From contig DATMAU010000023.1 in NCBI GenBank assembly GCA_035559775.1, forward strand, positions 1-64,000: a DNA stretch of 64,000 nucleotides, given 5' to 3'. This DNA is from AG1 sp035559775. Lineage in GTDB: Archaea > Thermoproteota > Thermoprotei_A > Sulfolobales > AG1. The translations under genes were made by a program, and so were the position numbers. Under the pieces are notes generated by a model that made no database searches, was not told where the DNA came from, and worked only from the letters and a program-made list of their open reading frames with translations. Numbering within the stretch: position 1 is the stretch's first letter; each line of letters opens with the position of its first letter. Shown one piece after another: positions 44,956 to 51,672 of this stretch.

Positions 44956-45879
44956 CTACACCCTTATTCCTAATAACCCTGCTACAAACGATCCTATTAT
45001 ATACAGTACTGCTGATACGCCTAGTATGATCACCGTTGTCTCTGTTATCTCTCTGAGATAGCTCCTTCCATGAAGAACCGAGCCGTATGTAGATATATAC
45101 GCCAATATTACTACTGATAGGACTATAGATAGAGCAAAGGCTAGAAAGATCTCGTGGACTATGAAGTAGGGTATAGCTAGGATAACAGCTGTTAGGAAAT
45201 ACGCGATCCCTGTATACATTGCTGAAGTCCCAGGCCTCCCCATATTACCTTGCTTAGCCTGGGCATAGGCTGCAGCAGCCATAGCCATTGAGGCTGCAAT
45301 CCCTGCTATGAGCCCAGCGATCCCAGCCATCACTGTGTTCTCGTACACGCCGAGTGTTCCAGCATGTATTCCCGAGATCTCTATTATCGCGTCAGAAAGG
45401 CCTAGAACTATGAAGCCTAGATAGGTTATCCTCTCCTCCTTAATACTATCTATAAGCATGTTCTCATGGCTGATCTCGTCGGATATTATCCGCTCCAGCT
45501 CCTCCCTCTCAGGGCTGTTCATCATAGGTAGGGCTTTCTTATACCTCTCTATGGTCTCGTTCTCCTTTCTCTCAAGGATCTTGATCGCTGTCGTAACCCC
45601 AAAGATCAGGGTCATAATCAAAGCTGCTAGAATCCTCAACCACGCTAGCCTCACACTACACCCACCGGTAAGGGATGACCAAAACCTATAGTGCCTCTCC
45701 TCGTGGGAGGCCATCTCTACAAGGATCCCTCTAGCGTGTTTAGGTACAAAAGGCATTCTGGAGAGCCACCTATATATGGCTCCATCTATATACTCATCCC
45801 TGCAAGAGGCTAGAGCTATACTTGACAGATCAACAGTGTCTTTGACACCACTCAATCTATCAACCAGTAAGAATAGCAT
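44956..45879 (-). CDS. Ferritin-like/VIT1 membrane protein (iron transport or storage)
   Basis: 307 residues in two parts. The N-terminal about 150 residues hold a ferritin/rubrerythrin-like helical domain with metal-ligand pairs (CRDEYIDG, MASHEERHYRFW, ISDEISHENML). The C-terminal half has about five helices of the VIT1/CCC1 iron-manganese transporter fold (LGFIVLGLSDAIIEISGIHAG, then YAQAKQG). This Er-VIT1/MbfA arrangement exports or sequesters Fe2+. The DtxR-like regulator gene lies 2.2 kb away. Confidence 0.85.
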   Translation of the reverse strand: MLFLLVDRLSGVKDTVDLSSIALASCRDEYIDGAIYRWLSRMPFVPKHARGILVEMASHEERHYRFWSSLTGGCSVRLAWLRILAALIMTLIFGVTTAIKILERKENETIERYKKALPMMNSPEREELERIISDEISHENMLIDSIKEERITYLGFIVLGLSDAIIEISGIHAGTLGVYENTVMAGIAGLIAGIAASMAMAAAAYAQAKQGNMGRPGTSAMYTGIAYFLTAVILAIPYFIVHEIFLAFALSIVLSVVILAYISTYGSVLHGRSYLREITETTVIILGVSAVLYIIGSFVAGLLGIRV

Positions 45880-46144
45880 TTTAAGAGTATAAATACAGAA
45901 CCAGTGTGCACACTAGATCTCTATCCAAGAGTTCGGGCTTTATAGCCTGGTGCTGTTTTTATACTAGCCGCTCTACCTCTGACTTTATAGGGCACCAAAG
46001 ACCCTTTATTGAAACCTCTTCGTAGGCGTAGACCTGTTCAGAGCAATCCTTATTTATAACTCCATGATCATAGGAATGGCATGGATAAAAATCGGAAGGA
46101 TCCTTGGTGGAATCTGAACGGTTTGCTAAACTCTGGTGTAGAAG
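45880..46144. other. Gap between secY and the VIT1 gene
   Basis: 265 bases, no gene recognised. A run near 46048-46062 could carry the VIT1 promoter region on the far side, but nothing is clear. Confidence 0.2.
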
Positions 46145-47560
46145 CTATTCTCCTAGGATCTTCTTTAGAGCTGGGTATGCCTCTATAGCTCTTTCTCTCA
46201 TTATTAACAGGTAGTACTGTTCCACAATGCCTATCGATAGCAGTATCCCTACACCAGATCCGTATGCAAGGGTTAGATCAGCTATTATTACTAGTGCAAC
46301 GACTATTAATGTGCTTAGAAGCGTTAATGGATATATATATTTCCCCAGGATGGTTTCAAGGACCTTTGGGTTCCTCCTAAGCCCGGGGATCTCTAGCCCC
46401 GCCTTTATAAGCTTGTCAGCCTGTCCTGATGGGTTGAGACCTGCTACTTCAACCCACATGAATGCAAAGGCTAGGGCTAGTAGTGTGAATAAAACTGTAT
46501 ATATAGCAACCCTTGTTGGATTCGCTATGAGTTCTAAATAACCCCTAGGGGGTGATAGGTATATCAATACCTGCTCGAGAAAGCCTGCAGCACCTGTGCC
46601 TGATAATATTGCTCTGAATATTAGGAAGTCTGCGAAGAGTATCGATACTAGTAGGACTGGCATGTTGGTTACGTAGAGGAACTGGAGAGGAACTCTGGTT
46701 TTAAGTCCTCTCAGCCTCTGTGTTGTTACCGGTATATAGACCTTCATTCTCTGGAGATATATGAGAACCACAGTTATTACTAAGAATGAGAGAAGCCCCA
46801 AGAGTCCTGGGAGGTATCCGAGGTTCGGGTTATATCTAACAAATATGTTCTCTATAGATAGGCCTCCGTTGAGAGAGCTATAAACTACATACGGTATGAA
46901 TCCCAGGGGCTCTTGGGATCCTGTGCTAACAGGGAATGGTGAGAACAGATCGTTGACTATAACGCCCGCAGTTCCGGCTAGTATGAATAGCGATATACCG
47001 CTCCCTATACCCCAGCCCTTCTGGAGCATCTCATCGAGCAGTATCACTATCAGTGTCGCCCCTACAAGCTGCGCCCATACGAAGAACCTTATAAGTGGGT
47101 CTGCCTTAACATCAAATACTGGGTTGGGGCCTGTAAGCTCCCAGAAGTTTGAACCAACTATCACGAAACCCCCAGCCTCGACACCCGCTATTACCAAGGC
47201 GAGTGATTTCTGTGCCAGCGTGAAAGTCCTCCTACCCTCGGGTTTAGATAGATCTAGATCCACCAGCTTAGACCCAACGAGGATCTGCATAATAAGCCCG
47301 GCAGTAACTATAGGACCTATACCCAGCTGAGCCAAAGTGCCTTGGGAAGATGCAAAAACAACCTGGACTATTGTTGGGAGAGCTGCAGCCGCACCAGCTG
47401 TATGCTGGATCCCATAGATAGGCGTAGAGGCCATCAATATATAGATCGCGAGTGCTAAGAAGGTGTAAAGGAACCTCATGCCAAGGCTAGGCTTAATAGC
47501 AGGCTTTGGCACACCAGGTATATACTCGCCCATCGATGCAAATACCTGTAGAACTCCCAA
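46145..47560 (-). CDS. secY: Preprotein translocase subunit SecY
   Basis: 471 residues with ten hydrophobic helices. Signature regions are clear: GIGPIVTAGLIMQILVGSKL, LQKGWGIGSGISLFILAG, the plug-side TPIYGIQHTAG and PLQFLYVTNMPVLLVSILFA. It forms the protein-conducting channel with SecE and Sec61-beta. It opens with TTG at 47560, about 35 bases after a TATA-like TATTTAAAAG; the ATG at 47533 (MGEYIPG) is an alternative. It is apart from the ribosomal protein operon in which secY is often found. Confidence 0.96.
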   Translation of the reverse strand: MGVLQVFASMGEYIPGVPKPAIKPSLGMRFLYTFLALAIYILMASTPIYGIQHTAGAAAALPTIVQVVFASSQGTLAQLGIGPIVTAGLIMQILVGSKLVDLDLSKPEGRRTFTLAQKSLALVIAGVEAGGFVIVGSNFWELTGPNPVFDVKADPLIRFFVWAQLVGATLIVILLDEMLQKGWGIGSGISLFILAGTAGVIVNDLFSPFPVSTGSQEPLGFIPYVVYSSLNGGLSIENIFVRYNPNLGYLPGLLGLLSFLVITVVLIYLQRMKVYIPVTTQRLRGLKTRVPLQFLYVTNMPVLLVSILFADFLIFRAILSGTGAAGFLEQVLIYLSPPRGYLELIANPTRVAIYTVLFTLLALAFAFMWVEVAGLNPSGQADKLIKAGLEIPGLRRNPKVLETILGKYIYPLTLLSTLIVVALVIIADLTLAYGSGVGILLSIGIVEQYYLLIMRERAIEAYPALKKILGE

Positions 47561-48126
47561 TCTCTTCCCATAAACTAGATTTTAGAGAACTTTTAAATAG
47601 ATAAATACACGGCTCGCCACGACCTAATAGGATCCGCTAACGTGTGCTGTTAACCTCACAACCATGGATCTCGAGGGTCGTCTAGATCCAGCTTGCTCTC
47701 TATGAGCAATGCTGCTGGAGACTGTGAGCTAGAGGTTATATAAAACTCATAGATTATTGTCCATGATCATATCTCAGCACAAGGCTCCCCCTCAAAACCC
47801 AATAACGAGTCATGGGCTTGTTGAGGGCTCTATCGAAAGAGCCAGCTTAACCGCATCACAGGCATTTGAGCAGGACACCGGGTTTAGTGTCTCCTCCTTT
47901 GATGGCTATACCGTATTTAAGGCATGATCACATATATATATAGCGACTAAAAAACCTTTATTCAGAAAAGAGCCCATACAGGCTGGCAATCCATATTATA
48001 GATAGCTATAGCTATTGTAGGGAACTGCCCTAACATGGCCGTGGCCGTATATGTGTATTTATTAAAAAGTCCAGTGGGAAGAGCCTTACTCTAATCTTAA
48101 AAAAGACATGGTGAGGATTGTTCCCT
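47561..48126. other. 566-base gap containing a possible small leaderless gene
   Basis: It holds the secY promoter (about 47590-47600, minus strand), a TATA box at about 47734-47743 and the 54-codon frame at 47763-47927. A GGCTCT...AGAGCC hairpin (47829-47846) lies inside that frame. Past 47930 only AT-rich DNA is seen. Confidence 0.35.
47763..47927 (+). CDS. Possible leaderless small protein of unknown function
   Basis: 54 codons from ATG to TGA. A strong TATA box (GGTTATATAAAAC, about 47732-47744) is centred some 25 bases before the ATG, the spacing expected for an archaeal leaderless mRNA. The product is polar: MIISQHKAPPQNPI near the start and AFEQDTGFSVSSFDGYTVFK at the end, with no membrane segment. 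I do not recognise it. The good promoter raises it above chance; lack of any family keeps confidence low. Confidence 0.35.
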   Translation: MIISQHKAPPQNPITSHGLVEGSIERASLTASQAFEQDTGFSVSSFDGYTVFKA

Positions 48127-48267
48127 TCATTTTACATATTTCCCAGGGTTCTTCTTGAACGCATTTACACAGTGATCGCAACAGAAATAGTAGGTCTTCC
48201 CTCTATATTCGACACGGTATTCGGATGTTTCTGGAACTTCCATACCGCACACAGGGTCTTTAGGCAT
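48127..48267 (-). CDS. YHS-domain metal-binding protein
   Basis: 46 residues from the ATG at 48267, which has a GGTGAT ribosome binding site; the frame extends to 48360 but the extra 31 residues are outside the domain. The product is just a YHS/TRASH-type unit: DPVCGMEVPE at the start and YYFCCDHCVNAFKKNP with the second Cys pair. Such domains bind heavy metals or haem-copper cofactors and are often fused to metal ATPases. No partner is adjacent. Confidence 0.88.
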   Translation of the reverse strand: MPKDPVCGMEVPETSEYRVEYRGKTYYFCCDHCVNAFKKNPGKYVK

Positions 48268-48360
48268 TGCATCACCAAAGGAGTATAGTTTTTCGAAGGT
48301 AATATGGAAAGTAGTTATAATAGTAATATACGTAGTATGTAATACTATATCTATGCCCAT

Positions 48361-48526
48361 GCACTACTAACTATGACCAAGAGCAATAGTGAGGGACAAT
48401 ATCTTTGTTTAGAGATACTACAACCCGTTAGAAGATATATAGAAGTTTACAAAAGCAGGAATGGGAAGGTGAGATACTAACTGCTATGAGGCACGGCTCC
48501 TTTTCAATACTCCTAACAGGTATTTT
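48361..48526. other. Gap before the MITE-like element
   Basis: 166 bases with no recognised gene. The bases immediately left of the element (up to 48526) would serve as the guide of its RNA, read leftward: ...TTTTCCTGTTA-type sequence on the opposite strand. Confidence 0.2.
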
Positions 48527-48730
48527 CCGTTTGTCCCTGGACGCTCATTCCAATCATTCTCTATTTTTTATTCATAGCTGCACCCAGGGGCTTCCACCTC
48601 AGCCCGCAGGATCTCTGATCCTGTGGGTTCATGGGCGGCTGTCGAGCCGAACGGCACGTGGCTCCCATCTAGCTTGTGCCCCGGATGGCTTGGAGCGCTG
48701 CTCCCATAGCCGCCCGAGACCTGTGTGGGG
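48527..48730 (-). ncRNA. Omega-RNA-like sequence in the MITE
   Basis: The tnpB 3'-end region is kept here without the nuclease. The hairpin at 48603-48627 pairs CCCGCAGGATC with GATCCTGTGGG; compared with copy 1 the stem bases differ but ten of eleven pairs remain. If transcribed it could load into the TnpB encoded at 8978-10378 with a different guide. Transcription is not shown. Confidence 0.5.
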
Positions 48731-48876
48731 AGACCCGTACAAAGGACAACCCAGTTCAAAGCTTATAGAATCTCAGGTATCGATGAGGAAGCAGCCTTCG
48801 GACATGCTGCCCCCAGTGCTTATGAACATTCCCAAAACTTATCAACCCTTTCTATGTATATCAAAAGAAAACAGCT
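48527..48876 (-). mobile_element. MITE-like internally deleted copy of the tnpB element
   Basis: About 350 bases keep both ends of the 9010-10518 element and lack nearly all of tnpB. The left part (48527-48730) matches the tnpB 3' end, including GAGCCGAACGGCACGTGGCTC and GGAGCGCTGCTCCCAT, and ends in CCGTTTGTCCCTGGA. The right part (about 48760-48876) matches the region upstream of tnpB, ending AAAAGAAAACAGCTC where the full copy has AAAAGAAAACAGCCC. A remaining 63-codon frame still reads GSSAPSHPG and LDGSHVPFGSTAAHEP. It could have been moved by a transposase supplied in trans. Confidence 0.8.
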
Positions 48877-48988
48877 CCCAATATGGTATAATAAAGGTGA
48901 TAATAGATTCTGTGCATGGCTATGCACATCGAGCGTAATATATTATGAATATTATGGGAACAAAGTAACTTGATCATCTCAAAGCTGT

Positions 48989-49435
48989 CTATATATTTAG
49001 GCTTAGATCCTCTTTTATTACTTTAACGACAACGAGAGTCGATGTTCTCTCAATCTCCGGCGAGTTGATCATGCTTTCAAGAAACTTCATGAAAGCCTCT
49101 CTAGAAGGCGATTTAGCTAAGACAACGAAATCTATATCTCCTAAAACGAAATACACGGACTGCACATACGGGTATCTTGCAAGTGTCTCACCGATCTTCT
49201 CGTGATACCCCCTCCCATACCTGCCCCTCACAAATGTTATTGTTATATACTCAAAGCCCAGCTTCTCTGGGTCGAGGATCGCCCTATACGATCTAATGAT
49301 ACCCATGGATTCGAGTTTCTTGACCCTATAATACACGGTAGGTTTAGGGATCTTTAATCTCGAGGCCATATAGCTATAAGAGGCCTTAGCATTCTCCTGG
49401 AGTATTCGCAATATTTCGAGGTCAATATTATCCAT
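48989..49435 (-). CDS. Lrp/AsnC family transcriptional regulator
   Basis: 148 residues. Helix-turn-helix at the N-terminus (DLEILRILQENAKASYSYMA, RLKIPKPTVYYRVKKLESMG) and the RAM/AsnC ligand-binding domain after it (YITITFVRGRYGRGYHEKIG, VQSVYFVLGDIDFVVLAKSP). It would sense amino acids or related effectors and control transcription. No obvious target beside it. Confidence 0.92.
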   Translation of the reverse strand: MDNIDLEILRILQENAKASYSYMASRLKIPKPTVYYRVKKLESMGIIRSYRAILDPEKLGFEYITITFVRGRYGRGYHEKIGETLARYPYVQSVYFVLGDIDFVVLAKSPSREAFMKFLESMINSPEIERTSTLVVVKVIKEDLSLNI

Positions 49436-49687
49436 GCTATAACGAGAAGATGTATGATCGAATGTTGAAACTATATATAGTCACCCTTTAAATTATCTAT
49501 TTAACCATTATTTATATGGTTTTCTATCCAGTTTTATTGTTGAAAATGACCAGGTGAAAGGGGCCCTAGGGCCAGAAGGCCAGGGATCTGGCAGGTTATA
49601 TGGAACAACACCGGCCGATACTAAGTCCCAAAACACTGTTACAGGTAGGTTTTAAATTTATTTCGTCCAATAGATCGTATTGTTGGG

Positions 49688-50359
49688 GTGTATATGGAGA
49701 CTAGTCAGGGAACAGGGATTCTTACAACAAAGGTTAGAGGGAAGGGGTATAGCTTTTACCATGCAGTTAAGCTTCTAGATCTCTTGAGCGTCAAGGGCCC
49801 TCTCGGGAGGGCTCTTATCTCAAGGGAGCTTGGTATAGGTGAGGGTTCATCTAGATCTCTCGTGAGATGCCTGAGATCCTCTGGACTTATTGAGACTGAT
49901 CCCGTTGGCGGTTCATACCTAACAGATAAGGGATACGGTGTGCTGGCGAAGTGGAGGGGTATTATAACTGGTTCCATATGCGTTAAAGAGAGATTGGATC
50001 CGTCACCATGGGATCTTATTTCTTTAACATGTATACATGAATCAAGATCCGGTGAGGTCTTAGCCAGAGGGATCTTAAATATAAGGGATATGATCGTGAG
50101 AAACGGTTGCCTTGGAGCCCTAATAATGGGGGTGAGAGGAGGCGAGGTATATATGCTCGATACTGCCGGAAGACCTGATATAAATATGAGCAGAACACCG
50201 CTTGGAACCAGGATCCTTGACCTATGTGGAGGCAAGGAGGGTGCTTTAGTTATAATCAGCTCCTCAGACTCGTCATGCCTAGATGCGGAGAAGTGTATAT
50301 GGGAGACCGTAGCATCCCTTCTAAGTACGGGAGAGATCATTAAGGAGCTATCATGCTAA
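49688..50359 (+). CDS. DUF4443-containing transcriptional regulator-like protein
   Basis: 223 residues. Residues about 20-85 form a winged helix (AVKLLDLLSVKGPLGRALIS, RELGIGEGSSRSLVRCLRSS). The C-terminal part (about 100-220) has LNIRDMIVRNGCLGALIMGV and VYMLDTAGRPDINMSRTPLG, consistent with the DUF4443 effector-like domain found in archaea. Opens with GTG; the ATG two codons later is an alternative, both beside a TTGGGGTG ribosome binding site. Role unknown. Confidence 0.75.
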   Translation: MYMETSQGTGILTTKVRGKGYSFYHAVKLLDLLSVKGPLGRALISRELGIGEGSSRSLVRCLRSSGLIETDPVGGSYLTDKGYGVLAKWRGIITGSICVKERLDPSPWDLISLTCIHESRSGEVLARGILNIRDMIVRNGCLGALIMGVRGGEVYMLDTAGRPDINMSRTPLGTRILDLCGGKEGALVIISSSDSSCLDAEKCIWETVASLLSTGEIIKELSC

Positions 50360-50747
50360 TTCTCATTAAAAAGATCTGACTATGTATCAAGATGCCCGGG
50401 TGGAAAATAAGATCCATATACTGCCCCCCTATAATGCTTTACTACTCATCCTCTGATGTTTTTGATCTTTAACATCTAGGAACCCTTGCCGTAGCCAGCT
50501 TATTCTATAGTGATGTCCGCCCAGCAATGGGGTAAAGATAAAAACCAAAGCGGGCAGGGGTAAATAGAAAGAGCAAGGCTCATCGTCTACTAAAAAGCCA
50601 TTAACAGGACAGCCTTAGGTATTTATCAGCCATTGACATGGTACATCTCTCTAGAGCGTTGGTGGAAAACAACCCATGTATTTAGAAATGAGTGCAATTG
50701 TTTCCAAAGACTATAAATCCTAGGGATTATTTGGTAAATAAAAGATC
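50360..50747. other. 388-base gap, no gene seen
   Basis: Mixed composition with poly-C and AT stretches. No open frame with a start signal, no tRNA, no repeat recognised. It separates the DUF4443 gene from the end of the converging PCNA gene. Confidence 0.25.
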
Positions 50748-51500
50748 CTAGACTCTCGGGGTTATCCAGTAGGTGAGCGATGCACCTCCTCCAAGCGATA
50801 AGCGGAGCTTTAGAGGCTTATTAGGTCCATACTGGATTATAACCACCGAGTCCGGATCTATTGTTTTTGCAACCTGCTTCACAAGATCTATAGAATATCT
50901 AGAAGAAACATTCTCAAGACTCGATGAGAGTGATAGGAGACCCTTATCGCTTGTCAGTGCTGTCTGGTACTCTCTATCCTCCCCCCTAGATACTATCCTC
51001 AAAGTATCCCCGGAAACCCTGAACTCCACCTCATCCCCAACTATTGAGGCATCTTTAACTATTGTTGTAAAGACGTCCCCGCTCATCTGGGCTTCTACCT
51101 CTAGATCGAGTTGTATATCGCCTATAGGCTCTATATTCTCCTCCTTGATTTGCACAGAAAACTCTCTCTCAGCTCCTGTCTTGGTGTTTATCAACAGGAC
51201 CTTGAGATCTCTCGAGCCTTCCTCATAGCTGAGCACAACCTTATCTCTCCTCGAGAGCCTCTTAAAGGATGATAGAAGCTCCTCTTTATCCACGAGAAGC
51301 GATGTCTCTCTACTCAGCTGGTACTCCTCAAACATGATGTTCGATATGGTGAGTATGCTCATTATAAGCCTATCTGGCGAGAGGCCACGGATCTCCAGGA
51401 ACTCGGATCTAACATAGAGGGGGGCTGCATCGAGCGGTGCCAATGCTGCCTGGAACACGTTTTTTATAAAGCTACCCTCACCATGGGCTATCCTGAACAT
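50748..51500 (-). CDS. pcn: DNA polymerase sliding clamp (PCNA subunit 1)
   Basis: 250 residues with the two-domain PCNA pattern: N-terminal FRIAHGEGSFIKNVFQAALA and LSPDRLIMSILTISNIMFEE; interdomain around residue 120-130; C-terminal SRYSIDLVKQVAKTIDPDSV and PLKLRLSLGGGASLTYWITP. It encircles DNA and tethers PolB1 and other enzymes. A second, different PCNA gene is at 57143-57901, so a heteromeric clamp, as in other Crenarchaeota, is likely. Same orientation as polB1, 172 bases downstream of it. Confidence 0.93.
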   Translation of the reverse strand: MFRIAHGEGSFIKNVFQAALAPLDAAPLYVRSEFLEIRGLSPDRLIMSILTISNIMFEEYQLSRETSLLVDKEELLSSFKRLSRRDKVVLSYEEGSRDLKVLLINTKTGAEREFSVQIKEENIEPIGDIQLDLEVEAQMSGDVFTTIVKDASIVGDEVEFRVSGDTLRIVSRGEDREYQTALTSDKGLLSLSSSLENVSSRYSIDLVKQVAKTIDPDSVVIIQYGPNKPLKLRLSLGGGASLTYWITPRV

Positions 51501-51672
51501 AAGAATCCCTGGATATGATTATCCTGGGAGGGGAAAAAGCATAGCCGATCCTGCAGAGCTAGCGAGTATCATATTAGTGTGGATCTGTATTATATAAGTT
51601 TCCTAACAGATCCTTTTATCGATGATGAAGCCGCAGCCCTGAGAAGTGAGGAGGGCTCGTGTTTCTGATCCT

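Noticed and set aside
48062..48085. AGTCCAGTGGGAAGAG as an origin recognition (mini-ORB-like) site
   Set aside because: Only one imperfect match is seen in the area and no Orc1/Cdc6 gene is near; not enough for an origin.
48568..48759. 63-codon open frame in the MITE-like copy
   Set aside because: It is the leftover TnpB C-terminus, not an independent gene.
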